Below, in pieces: positions 7,532 to 15,130 of a stretch of 29,277 nt of DNA. Under the pieces are notes generated by a model, which saw nothing but the letters and a program-made list of their open reading frames with translations, did no database searches and was not told the DNA's origin. Made by a program: the position numbers and the translations under genes. Positions within the stretch are counted from its first letter, which is position 1, and every line of letters starts with the position of its first letter. This DNA is from an archaeon (GTDB lineage: Archaea > Asgardarchaeota > Hermodarchaeia > Hermodarchaeales > Hermodarchaeaceae), in contig JABXGX010000288.1 of assembly GCA_016550405.1 (NCBI GenBank), positions 1-29,277 of the forward strand, read 5' to 3'.

Positions 7532-8401
7532 CTAGATTGCTTTTTCGCAGGCATTGCAGTACCGTGAACCCTTTATGATAGTGGCATTGCAATGGGGGCA
7601 ACGCGACTGACCTGATGGAGCTTTGCTTCCTGTACCTTTCAGATGCTTTGTTACTTTTCCTTTCAAGGAAGCAATAGCTTGGGCGCTGGGTGAACCCCCT
7701 TTAGATGGTAGAGGCGGAGGTGGTGGAACCTGTTCAATTGCCGGTGGTGCTGGCATTGGTGGTGGTGCTTCTGGAGCCGAAGCTGGTGGAACTGGAGCAC
7801 TTTGGGCAGGAACATAAGCAGGTTGGGTGTCGATCGCAAGAGCGGGTTGTGGTGGAGGTTCAGCGATTGGTGAATCCTCAAAGGAAGATTCAGGAGCAGA
7901 AACAACATGTAAATCTGATGTACGAGTGACATGACCGCTGATTCCCGTAATCAAAAGTCCAATGAACCCAATGAATGCAGATGCGACAACGAATTCAAGA
8001 GATATCGCTAAAAGCGATTCTCCACCAGTCATCGCACGTAAGGTCGCAGCGATATCTGTAAGGAGGGACAAGAAAGGAATGAAATTATTCACAAAAAGCT
8101 GAAATTCATTCCAAGCGTACACAATTTCATATACTGATAATGGTGGAAACTCAACACCAACCAATAATGTTCCAGCAATGGCGAGAAACACCATTAACCC
8201 AAGATAAAGAATGAAGGACATTAGAACAAGATGTAGAACGCGAAATCGCCCGATAACACCGATTAAGATGCATGCTAAAATGAACCCAAGTGGGATAAAC
8301 CACATGCGAATGGTTAGAGGGAGTAGCATAAGCCCTGCGAACAGGGTAAATATGATGACAGTGAGAGTGCCAGCAATAACCGCAAGAAGGCTCCGATCCA
8401 T
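7532..8401 (-). CDS. Four-helix membrane protein with C-terminal zinc ribbon
   Basis: A 289-aa protein (from ATG 8401) with four predicted membrane helices: near the N-terminus (LLAVIAGTLTVIIFTLFAGL), IPLGFILACILIGVIG, LVLMSFILYLGLMVFLAIAG and EFVVASAFIGFIGLLITGI. A cytosolic-looking Pro/Ala-rich linker of about 100 residues follows, and then a zinc ribbon at the very end (CPHC...YCNAC; C268, C271, C282, C285). Such tails occur in many archaeal and bacterial membrane proteins of unknown role and probably bind protein or nucleic acid; I do not recognise the membrane part. A longer TTG start at 8413 is possible. The TATA-like box at 8435-8441 predicts a transcript start near 8412, favouring ATG 8401 with a very short leader. 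Confidence 0.8.
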   Translation of the reverse strand: MDRSLLAVIAGTLTVIIFTLFAGLMLLPLTIRMWFIPLGFILACILIGVIGRFRVLHLVLMSFILYLGLMVFLAIAGTLLVGVEFPPLSVYEIVYAWNEFQLFVNNFIPFLSLLTDIAATLRAMTGGESLLAISLEFVVASAFIGFIGLLITGISGHVTRTSDLHVVSAPESSFEDSPIAEPPPQPALAIDTQPAYVPAQSAPVPPASAPEAPPPMPAPPAIEQVPPPPPLPSKGGSPSAQAIASLKGKVTKHLKGTGSKAPSGQSRCPHCNATIIKGSRYCNACEKAI

Positions 8402-8434
8402 TAGAAGCACCAATATCTATTGCCCCGAATATTC

Positions 8435-8441
8435 TTTATAA
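8435..8441 (-). promoter_or_regulatory. TATA-like box for the zinc-ribbon membrane protein
   Basis: TTATAAA on the reverse strand, about 36 bases before ATG 8401, in the normal archaeal TATA position for a short-leader message. Position-based call. Confidence 0.45.
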
Positions 8442-8546
8442 GGAAATTGCTGTGCTGCAAGAACATTCAAAACTTTGGAGAGAACCACAAGGTTATTGAA
8501 AAAATAGTAAAGACACAGGTTTCATTTTATTCTGTAAGACCTTAAT

Positions 8547-9265
8547 TCAGACCGTTACCGAATAGGGGTGTAACCCCACACCCTCTTTCTTGTCCACCTT
8601 GAAGGCTTCCGGGACTGCTTTTCTTCCAATATTATATCCTGCATTCATATCTGCGTTGATGACAAGCCCTGCCGAGGACTGGAATAGCCCTCCTTTTCCT
8701 CGATATCCTAAATACGTGATTTTGTGTTCAAGTGGTTCATTATCAAGGATAACTCACCTTAGAAGTATAACATTCATCCACCAAACACACCCAACACCCT
8801 TCAATTCAGCCTTATACCGTATTTGCTGTAGAATCTTCAGGAACGGTACATTCACAAAATTTTGGTTTGTGCATTTGCCTAAGCGATATGTTGTTTCCAC
8901 ATCATGCCCTCACCACTCTTTGCCTTATATCGAGGAATTCTTGGTTTACCTCTGTATTTCTTCAGGTATTTCTCCCAGTCTTTAATGGCTTCAAAGACGG
9001 ATTTCCAGTTTTTATCAAGTAATCTGAGAATCTGCTGAGCTGTCTGTGCTGAAAGGCGCCTGTATAAGTCTGTTTTCTTTATAAGTGAATACAAGTCTCT
9101 ATATTGAATCCAGTACCTCTCTCTGACGAATTTTTGACGAATGTGATAATTTGCTTGATTATAGAGATTCTTTGCTAAATGACAAATTCTTGAAAGAGCA
9201 GCTATCTTACTTAATTGGATTCTTTCGGTTAGAAGCGTTGATCTTCCCTCGTCACCTTTTGCTAT
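8547..9265 (-). pseudogene. tnpB: Decayed tnpB (IS605/IS1341-type OrfB) with internal deletion and frameshifts
   Basis: Three reverse-strand frames join into TnpB. Piece 1 (about 9265-8905) has TERIQLSKIAALSRICHLAK, YNQANYHIRQKF and FEAIKDWEKYLKKYRGKPRI. It then runs directly into piece 2 in another frame (about 8908-8785), GHDVETTYRLGKCTNQNFV, VPFLKILQQI and RYKAELKG, which normally lies some 170 residues further on. The first RuvC aspartate region is therefore missing. A frameshift leads to VDECYTSK (RuvC-II Glu region), and another leads to DNEPLEHKITYLGYRGKGG and INADMNAGYNIGRK (RuvC-III Asp), ending at the TGA at 8547-8549. No tnpA is seen. The gene cannot make an active RNA-guided nuclease. 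TnpB genes of this type normally overlap their guide RNA at the 3' end. Confidence 0.88.
8565..8577. repeat. Hairpin at the 3' end of the tnpB remnant
   Basis: GGGGT-GTA-ACCCC, a perfect 5-bp palindromic stem inside the last codons of the remnant. IS605-family right ends and the associated guide-RNA scaffolds carry hairpins here, so this may be a relic of that structure. No transposon boundary can be fixed from a single copy. Confidence 0.35.
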
Positions 9266-9360
9266 TCACTACCCCTCGATGCTTGATTTAAAGCCTAAAA
9301 TTATTTGAAAATAGTTAAATATGAGAGTTGAGAATGCGCGTGTAATTGATTACACTGTAT

Positions 9361-9368
9361 AGGAGGTG
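9361..9368 (+). promoter_or_regulatory. Near-perfect Shine-Dalgarno before a 27-codon ORF
   Basis: AGGAGGTG, one of the strongest ribosome-binding sites visible in the window, lies nine bases before ATG 9378. A TATA-like GTTAAATATG at about 9314-9323 is suitably placed upstream. Confidence 0.55.
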
Positions 9369-9377
9369 TACAGCATT

Positions 9378-9461
9378 ATGCCGGACTTAGTTGTTTTTGT
9401 ACAATGGAACTGTTCTGTCTTCCGAGTTGGCGTAATTGCTACCTCCGGAGATAGGCACTAG
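9378..9461 (+). CDS. Putative 27-aa small protein or leader peptide
   Basis: A very short ORF that I do not recognise. It begins MPDLVVFVQW and ends ATSGDRH, with a hydrophobic first third and one Cys. The support is positional: a strong AGGAGGTG with ideal spacing, a TATA-like box further up, and an inverted repeat with a T5 run directly after the stop. It lies between the tnpB remnant and the RIO kinase. It could be a genuine small protein, a leader peptide for the kinase gene, or the start of a gene cut off by rearrangement. Its FRVGV codons resemble those at 9963-9977 in the kinase in the same frame, which may be coincidence. Confidence 0.35.
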   Translation: MPDLVVFVQWNCSVFRVGVIATSGDRH

Positions 9462-9492
9462 CTGATCCCGTTTTTGTGGGAATAGTATCAGC
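9461..9492 (+). terminator. Inverted repeat with T-run after the 27-aa ORF
   Basis: GCTGAT (9461-9466) pairs with ATCAGC (9487-9492), and inner CCC/GGG pairs flank a loop containing GTTTTTG. It may terminate the short transcript or act as a leader structure ahead of the kinase gene. Confidence 0.3.
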
Positions 9493-9521
9493 CAATCTCT
9501 TCATCGATACAGCAAGAATCC

Positions 9522-10412
9522 TTGGATATATTTGGCGATAGCCATGCTGTGATTGATGGCGGGAGAGGTAATCCAAATCAAAGTGAGTTAAGAAAAGTGC
9601 CAAATGATCCAGCACCCTATATTAGTAAGCGCAGCATGGCGCACCGTCAAATGAGCAAACTTGACGGGCAACGAGGGCGATTGGAGGATTTACCAGAAAT
9701 CACCTTGCCTTCGGTCCGAGCGGATGCTATCGCAACCCAATTAGCTACCGATGTCCGTGGAATAATAAGCGCTGGAAAAGAGGCCACAGTCTTTTTCGCA
9801 TTCTGGCATGATTTTCCACTCGCTCTCAAAGCTTACCGGTTTTATGCTACACCTCATGCAAAAACTGGTAAACGTAAGAAAATGGGTGGAGGAAAAGCAG
9901 GATTTTCCAAAGACATCATGAGTTACTGGGCATCCCGAGAATTCTGGATTTTAGATCGTGCTTTCCGAGTCGGCGTAAAGGTGCCAACACCTGCCCGTCA
10001 AATCGACAACATGTTCACAGCCTTATTCCTGGGAGAAAACGGAATCCCAGCCCCCTTACTCAAGGATACACATATAGAGTATCCACAACGAGTGTTCGAT
10101 TTAGTAATCGAGGGCATCTTTGCTCTTTACCGAGCCTTCATTATTCATGGCGATTTATCAGGATATAATATCCTTCTCTTCAAGAATGACCCATGGATAA
10201 TCGATTTCCCACAGGCTATTGACTTTGCCTCTCGACCCGGACGACACCGAGTACTTAAGGAAGGACGTACCATCCTCCTCCGAGATATCACAAATATTGT
10301 CCAGTTCTTCTCACATCTAGGAATATCCGCAAACCCAGAAGCCCTTTGTGATGAATGTATGGAACAGGTGGATGAACACGACCGATTTGACCACCAGATG
10401 CTGGTGCGCTAG
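9522..10412 (+). CDS. RIO-family atypical serine kinase/ATPase
   Basis: RIO kinases act in late small-subunit ribosome maturation in archaea and eukaryotes. The 296-aa protein shows the RIO P-loop SAGKEA (83-88), the ATP-binding Lys103 in LALKAYR, a RIO1-like linker (FWILDRAFRVGVKVPTPARQ), the catalytic loop HGDLSGYNIL (D211, N216) and the metal-binding IDFPQAID (D228). The loop is RIO1-like (usually HGDLSEYN, here Gly for Glu), while IDFPQ is more typical of RIO2. The winged-helix N-terminus of RIO2 is absent, so the protein is closest to RIO1 or a divergent third class. The start is uncertain: TTG 9522 has no ribosome-binding site, a TATA-like GGATATATTT overlaps it, and ATG 9636 would keep the whole kinase domain. 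Confidence 0.88.
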   Translation: MDIFGDSHAVIDGGRGNPNQSELRKVPNDPAPYISKRSMAHRQMSKLDGQRGRLEDLPEITLPSVRADAIATQLATDVRGIISAGKEATVFFAFWHDFPLALKAYRFYATPHAKTGKRKKMGGGKAGFSKDIMSYWASREFWILDRAFRVGVKVPTPARQIDNMFTALFLGENGIPAPLLKDTHIEYPQRVFDLVIEGIFALYRAFIIHGDLSGYNILLFKNDPWIIDFPQAIDFASRPGRHRVLKEGRTILLRDITNIVQFFSHLGISANPEALCDECMEQVDEHDRFDHQMLVR

Positions 10413-11221
10413 CCTGTCGAAATGCCCAATCGATCAGGGTGCGTATAAATATTCATCCGCGTACCACGCACAAACCCAATCAGCGTAATGCCTGCAGCTT
10501 CAGCCAAATCAATTCCTGAAGAGACAGCCGCACTAATTGAAGCTACAATAGGAATCCGAGCAACAGCGACCTTTAGAAGAAGATCGCCAGTAAGACGACC
10601 AGAACACAACAGAACCAGGTCAGAGAGAACCAGATTGTTCTGCAGCGCTTTCCCGATAACCCGGTCCACCGCATTATGGCGACCCACATCTTCAGCCACT
10701 TGGACTAATTTACCTTCCATGGTTGCTAGAGCTGCACCATGGGTTCCTCCAGTTTCGTGATAGAGGTTCATCTGTTGAGTCATTTGATGAATTGCCGAAC
10801 GCACAGCTAGAGGAGCTACAGTGTGAGTAATTTCTATTGCCGGAACATCACAAGCGCGCCATGTTCCCAAGGCGCCTTCCTCTGGTCCACAAAGCCCCAT
10901 AACAATCCGTGCCGATGGACGAATTGCTGCAAGTTTTTCTCGAAAATCACTTTCATCAGATATATGGACGTGGGCTAGCCGATTACGCACTTTGATCTGC
11001 TGAATTTCATCTGGAGAAATAACTAGTCGAGATGTAAATAGCAGCCCGATAATCAATGATTCATAATCAGTGGGAATAGTGTGTACTAAAGCAAAATTCT
11101 CCTCCCCTTGTGTATCGATAAGGAGGATACGAAGCCCAACTTCTTGAGTCACCACATCTTCTCTTTTTTCTGTGATTGCTTCGTTATTTCGGAGAATTGG
11201 GACTGAACGAGTTAACTTCAC
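10409..11221 (-). CDS. fdhD: FdhD/NarQ-family sulfurtransferase
   Basis: FdhD transfers sulfur to the molybdenum/tungsten bis-pterin cofactor of formate dehydrogenase in the cytosol. Family marks are ETGGTHGAAL (156-165), AEDVGRHNAVDRVIGKAL, LLCSGRLTGDLLLKVA and FVRGTRMNIYTHPDRL. In the active-site loop the usual CGxCG reads MGLCG, so the first Cys (equivalent to the essential C121 of the E. coli protein) is Met108 and only Cys111 remains. No formate dehydrogenase subunit gene is in the window. The start is GTG 11221 with GGAG upstream, and a TATA-like GATAAAAAGG (11271-11262 reverse) fits a short leader. Its stop overlaps that of the convergent kinase gene. Confidence 0.92.
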   Translation of the reverse strand: MKLTRSVPILRNNEAITEKREDVVTQEVGLRILLIDTQGEENFALVHTIPTDYESLIIGLLFTSRLVISPDEIQQIKVRNRLAHVHISDESDFREKLAAIRPSARIVMGLCGPEEGALGTWRACDVPAIEITHTVAPLAVRSAIHQMTQQMNLYHETGGTHGAALATMEGKLVQVAEDVGRHNAVDRVIGKALQNNLVLSDLVLLCSGRLTGDLLLKVAVARIPIVASISAAVSSGIDLAEAAGITLIGFVRGTRMNIYTHPDRLGISTG

Positions 11222-11274
11222 TTACTTCAGCTCCAGATAATCGTCGATGAAAGACTGCGCCTCACCTTTTTATC

Positions 11275-11466
11275 TTGTCGACCAAGGAAATCAACGACCT
11301 ATTTGGTATTGAATCGGTTCGTTTCACTATCCTTCGTTCTTTGGATAACAGGTTAAGAATAAACTACGGGTATTATAGCAAACGGGATTTCCTAGTATTA
11401 ATAGCCATAACTCATCCTGACTCACATGAAATCTATTTTATCTCAATAGCAGTAATAGATGATTAA
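11275..11466 (+). CDS. Doubtful small ORF (63 aa)
   Basis: A TTG-initiated ORF with no recognisable motif. It starts inside the promoter region of fdhD and has no ribosome-binding site. Its only support is that its stop overlaps the ATG of the next ORF in the ATGATTAA arrangement often seen in coupled genes. Treat it as unproven. Confidence 0.2.
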   Translation: MSTKEINDLFGIESVRFTILRSLDNRLRINYGYYSKRDFLVLIAITHPDSHEIYFISIAVIDD

Positions 11467-11668
11467 CATGAAATCCCAATCCACTACTGCACAAATGTTT
11501 GAGGCTGTTGAGAAAAAATCAGAGGATGACATTGACGAGGACACGATGCCAGGCCCACTGATGTTTTTTATCAAAGGCAAACCAAACAATGAACAGCGTT
11601 GTAATACCCCACCTCTGTGGCCCCCAAAGCCCATTAGACCCCAGCTTGTAACGCCAGAGCAGGTATAG
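11459..11668 (+). CDS. Doubtful small acidic ORF (69 aa)
   Basis: An ATG-initiated ORF with an acidic first half (FEAVEKKSEDDIDEDTMPGP) and a Pro-rich second half (PPLWPPKPIRPQ). I do not recognise it. It lacks a clear ribosome-binding site and overlaps the end of the preceding ORF by eight bases. The rest of the 11222-11897 gap contains only an antisense hydrophobic ORF and a TATA-like box for the flavoprotein gene. Confidence 0.3.
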   Translation: MINMKSQSTTAQMFEAVEKKSEDDIDEDTMPGPLMFFIKGKPNNEQRCNTPPLWPPKPIRPQLVTPEQV

Positions 11669-11897
11669 GATTAGAACTCCAGAATATTAGATTGATTTGG
11701 GAATTGAAGAAGACAAAGATGACGATAGTATTGAGGAGTGCCCTTACGCTCCAAAGATGAGGAATACACTCACCACGACCAACCAATAATGCCAGACTCA
11801 ATAGTATGACATAATCCAAAACCTCTTGTGCGCCTCTTCGTTTGTGAGGGATTATAAGTGTGAATTCAGCTGACACGTCCTATAGATGTGACAAACA

Positions 11898-12617
11898 ATG
11901 AAAATCTTAGCTCTCAATAGCAGCCCAAGAAAAGCACGTGGTGGAACCGCTACTGTCCTAAATGCTTTCCTAGAAGGTGCTAAGGAAGCAGGTGCGGATA
12001 TCGACTTAGTCTATGTTCATGACCTGAAGATAAAACCGTGTCTCGGATGTTTCAATTGCTGGATTAAAACACCAGGCGTTTGTGTCCAAAAAGATGACAT
12101 GAAAGAGGTGCTCGATAAGTGGCTAAGCAGTGACGCTCTAGTCCTTGCCACACCGGTTTATGTTGATGGGATGACCAGTACACTGAAAGCTTTGCTAGAC
12201 CGGTCAATCCCCCGAGTACAACCTTTCTTTGAAATTCGCAACGACCACTGCCGTCACCCACCACGCATTGATCGGAAACCGATGAAGGTTGCGCTAGTCT
12301 CAGTTTCAGGGTTCACCGAATTAGATAATTTTGATCCACTTGTAGCCCATATTCAAGGTTTCTGTAAAAACCTGAATGGCAAATATGCAGGAGCCCTTCT
12401 TCGGCCGCTGGGGGCTCAGTTACTAGCGTTCAAACAGATGGGAATCCCCGTTGATGATATCTTTGAAGCGATGAAGCAGGCAGGCAAAGAATTTGTAGAA
12501 AAGGGACAAATCAGTTCGAAGATACAAGAAATCATAAGTCGTGAAATCGTTCCTCGAAGTGAATACATCAAAAGGCTGAATCAAGGATTTCAACAACAAC
12601 TTGACACTATCAAATAA
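11898..12617 (+). CDS. Flavodoxin-family iron-sulfur flavoprotein (NADPH-dependent FMN reductase fold)
   Basis: A 239-aa cytosolic redox protein. The N-terminal flavodoxin-like fold begins MKILALNSSPRKARGGTATV (the FMN phosphate-binding loop). A compact Cys cluster, KPCLGCFNCWIKTPGVC (C48, C51, C54, C62; CxxCxxCx7C), is the 4Fe-4S motif of archaeal iron-sulfur flavoproteins (Isf type). LATPVYVDGMTSTLKALLDR is the second FMN contact. The C-terminal part is longer than in the smallest members. Isf-type proteins pass electrons between ferredoxins and oxidants; the partner here is unknown. ATG 11898 has no Shine-Dalgarno. A TATA-like GATTATAAG near 11850 suggests a short leader. Confidence 0.9.
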   Translation: MKILALNSSPRKARGGTATVLNAFLEGAKEAGADIDLVYVHDLKIKPCLGCFNCWIKTPGVCVQKDDMKEVLDKWLSSDALVLATPVYVDGMTSTLKALLDRSIPRVQPFFEIRNDHCRHPPRIDRKPMKVALVSVSGFTELDNFDPLVAHIQGFCKNLNGKYAGALLRPLGAQLLAFKQMGIPVDDIFEAMKQAGKEFVEKGQISSKIQEIISREIVPRSEYIKRLNQGFQQQLDTIK

Positions 12618-12643
12618 TTCCAATTACCCCGATCTTACATGAT

Positions 12644-13294
12644 CTATGAGGTAGGTTCTTTTTTCTTCCGTCGTAAAGAGGGGAATAGTCGCCCCGTCTG
12701 TTCCATGTACTTTCGGTACTCATCACCAAATTGCTCTATCATCATCTCTTCCTCTACTCGTATTCGAGAGGCTACAACAACAAGCCCCAATAGGACAATA
12801 ATGAGGAGAATGAGATTAAGTGATATCAAAAATAATCCAATGTTGAAGATGAAATAGACCAGATACATTGGATGCCGGATGTATTTGTAAGGACCACTTG
12901 TTACCAATGTGTGACCATCTTTTATCTCCAAAGTACCAGAGACCTGTCGACCCAGATGAATGCCCACCCATGTTATTCCCAATATCATAGTTATGCAAAT
13001 GCTGACACCAACCCATCGAATTACACACAGATTCACCAGAACAATCTGAGTGTAGGGTGGAATCAGAAAAGGAACCAGACTCCAAATTAGAACAAAGACC
13101 ACCATTGCATATACTAACACAATTCTTAGGATAACCAAAGTTTTACTTTCGTATTTCACCTGGTTGACCCATCGCTCCTGACGAGTTCGCTTTTGCCCAG
13201 CAGGCTGGGCTTTGCGACCATAGCATCCACGGATTCCCATAAAAACAAAAAAAAGAACGAGTAATCCGAGTCGAAAGACAAGCTCCTCTAACAT
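12644..13294 (-). CDS. Isoprenylcysteine carboxyl methyltransferase-like membrane protein
   Basis: A 216-aa integral membrane protein of the ICMT/phospholipid methyltransferase superfamily. It has an N-terminal helix, a basic loop, two helices around residues 53-110, and then the family's SAM-binding region. That region contains SGPYKYIRHPMYLVY (about 133-147), a hydrophobic hairpin, and RVEEEMMIEQFGDEYRKY, where the paired Glu and the Y-x-x-Y-x-x-x-x-x-R-x-F-P pattern are typical. Such enzymes methylate lipids or C-terminal cysteines at the membrane. Archaea lack classic prenylated CaaX proteins, so the substrate here cannot be named. It is divergent from hutU, and the intergenic region carries a dyad near its start. 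Confidence 0.85.
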   Translation of the reverse strand: MLEELVFRLGLLVLFFVFMGIRGCYGRKAQPAGQKRTRQERWVNQVKYESKTLVILRIVLVYAMVVFVLIWSLVPFLIPPYTQIVLVNLCVIRWVGVSICITMILGITWVGIHLGRQVSGTLEIKDGHTLVTSGPYKYIRHPMYLVYFIFNIGLFLISLNLILLIIVLLGLVVVASRIRVEEEMMIEQFGDEYRKYMEQTGRLFPSLRRKKKEPTS

Positions 13295-13304
13295 TCGAAG
13301 GTAA

Positions 13305-13341
13305 CCCTATTTGGACATCCGAAGAGCGGCCTTAAATAGGG
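13305..13341. promoter_or_regulatory. Inverted repeat covering the hut operon TATA-like box
   Basis: CCCTATTT (13305-13312) and AAATAGGG (13334-13341) form a perfect 8-bp inverted repeat, 21 bases apart. The right arm overlaps CTTAAATA (13331-13338), the best TATA-like box for hutU, and the left arm is close to the start of the divergent methyltransferase gene (13294). It is a plausible operator controlling either or both genes. No regulator gene is seen next to it. Confidence 0.4.
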
Positions 13342-13450
13342 TAGTAGTTGTGCCATTATGCCTATAGACAGAAGATAAGGAGAGAGAGAAAATCACTTAT
13401 AGACTCCGGCAGTAAAGCTCCGTTAGAAATTAGGTTCAGGAAGGAAGTCA

Positions 13451-15115
13451 ATGAAGCGTGAACCGATTCGAGCTTACCGAGGTACCCAGTTGCATTGCAA
13501 GAACTGGCAAATCGAAGCCATCCTCCGCATGCTCCAAAATAATCTGGATCCAGATGTTGCCAAGGATTGGCAGAGACTCATTGTGTATGGAGGAACCGGA
13601 CAAGCGGCACGAAACTGGGAATCTTTTGATAAGATTGTTGAAACATTACTTGCATTAGAGCCCGATGAAACGATGCTGGTTCAATCCGGAAAACCAGTGG
13701 CCATATTTAAAACTCACATCAATGCACCTCGTGCTTTGATCGCCAATTCTCTGATAGTTCCGTTTTGGGCAACAGAAGAGAACTTCAACGCGCTGTACAA
13801 GAAAGGATTGACTATGTTCGGTCAAATGACGGCCGGTTCATGGATTTACATTGCTACACAAGGCATTCTCCAAGGAACATTTGAAACGTTTGCAGCAGTT
13901 GCTGATCGCCACTTCAAGGGAACGTTGAAAGAAAAACTCATTCTCACGGGCGGAGTTGGTGCCATGGGTGGCGCACAGCCATTAGCGGTCACTTTTAACG
14001 AAGGCGTTGTTATTGCTGTTGACATCGATGAAGCTGCAATCGATAAGCGAATGCGTGCTGGATATTGCGAACTAAAAACAGATAGTCTTGACGAAGCCCT
14101 AGCACTCGCCAACGAAGCCTTAGAACAACAAATCCCCCGGTCTATTGGCCTAATTGGAAACACCGCGGAAACCCATCCCGAGATCGTGAAACGAGGAATC
14201 AAAGTGGATGTGGTCACCGACCAAACTTCAGCCCATGATCCATTAACTGGGTACTACCCAGCAGGTTATAGCAAAGAAGAAGCCGACCGGCTTCGGGAAA
14301 AGAATCCTGAAGAGTATATCCAACATGCGAAAGAATCGATGCTCCACCATGTGAAAGCTATCCTGCAATTACAAGAAAAAGGCACAGTGGCATTTGATTA
14401 TGGAAATAATCTTCGACAACATGCAAGCTCAATTGCATGGAATGAAAAAGAGAATCGATGGAAATATCCTGGATTCGTTGAAGCCTATGTACGACCCTTA
14501 TTCTGTGAGGGACGAGGCCCATTCCGATGGGTGGCTTTATCCGGTGAACCCGAGGATATCTACCGAACTGACCAACTTGTTCTCGATCTCTTCCCAGACA
14601 ACTACATCCTGAAACGCTGGATAAAACTAGCCCATGAAAAAGTCCAGTTTGAAGGTTTACCAGCCCGTGTCTGTTGGCTCGGATATGGTGAGCGCGCAAA
14701 GTTTGGCAAAGCCCTCAACGATTTAGTTGCAAAGGGCGAACTGAAAGCCCCTATCGTAATCGGTCGTGATCATCTCGACGCGGGCTCCGTGGCTTCACCA
14801 AATCGTGAAACCGAAGGGATGCGAGATGGAAGTGACGCCATTGCTGATTGGCCTGTTCTCAATGTCTTGATCAATGCAGTAGCAGGAGCAACTTGGGTCT
14901 CCCTTCACCAAGGAGGTGGTGTGGGTATTCCTTATTCAATCTCTGCGGGTCAGGTATCTGTCGCTGATGGTACACCTGAGGCCGAACAACGATTGCAACG
15001 CGTTTTAACAACAGATCCAGGCATGGGTGTAGCCCGCCACGTAGATGCAGGTTACGCAGAAGCAATCAAATTCGCGAAAGAACACAACATCAGAATTCCA
15101 TTTCTTAAAGAGTAA
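13451..15115 (+). CDS. hutU: Urocanate hydratase (urocanase)
   Basis: Second step of histidine degradation: urocanate plus water gives 4-imidazolone-5-propionate, using tightly bound NAD+ as electrophile. The 554-aa protein is full length. NAD-binding [16 protein letters not shown] is at about 164-179, [13 protein letters not shown] at 77-89, [14 protein letters not shown] at 126-139, the catalytic Cys408 in [11 protein letters not shown], and [12 protein letters not shown] near the end. ATG 13451 has a GGAAGG-type ribosome-binding site just upstream, and the leader is about 90 bases if the TATA-like box at 13331 is used. It is the first gene of hutU-ftcD-hutI; ftcD begins 15 bases after its stop. 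Confidence 0.98.
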   Translation: MKREPIRAYRGTQLHCKNWQIEAILRMLQNNLDPDVAKDWQRLIVYGGTGQAARNWESFDKIVETLLALEPDETMLVQSGKPVAIFKTHINAPRALIANSLIVPFWATEENFNALYKKGLTMFGQMTAGSWIYIATQGILQGTFETFAAVADRHFKGTLKEKLILTGGVGAMGGAQPLAVTFNEGVVIAVDIDEAAIDKRMRAGYCELKTDSLDEALALANEALEQQIPRSIGLIGNTAETHPEIVKRGIKVDVVTDQTSAHDPLTGYYPAGYSKEEADRLREKNPEEYIQHAKESMLHHVKAILQLQEKGTVAFDYGNNLRQHASSIAWNEKENRWKYPGFVEAYVRPLFCEGRGPFRWVALSGEPEDIYRTDQLVLDLFPDNYILKRWIKLAHEKVQFEGLPARVCWLGYGERAKFGKALNDLVAKGELKAPIVIGRDHLDAGSVASPNRETEGMRDGSDAIADWPVLNVLINAVAGATWVSLHQGGGVGIPYSISAGQVSVADGTPEAEQRLQRVLTTDPGMGVARHVDAGYAEAIKFAKEHNIRIPFLKE

Positions 15116-15130
15116 TGAAAGTGAAGAAAG

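Noticed and set aside
7288..7578. Forward ORF of 96 aa between the second TFB and the zinc-ribbon gene
   Set aside because: TTG start, no ribosome-binding site, odd composition, and it runs into the antisense of a real gene. The region looks regulatory.
8590..8985. Forward ORF of 131 aa
   Set aside because: It is antisense to the tnpB remnant, whose three reverse frames match the family closely.
11634..11876. Reverse 80-aa ORF with a hydrophobic stretch
   Set aside because: It has no recognisable motif or ribosome-binding site and covers the likely promoter of the flavoprotein gene. It is possibly a relic but not supportable.
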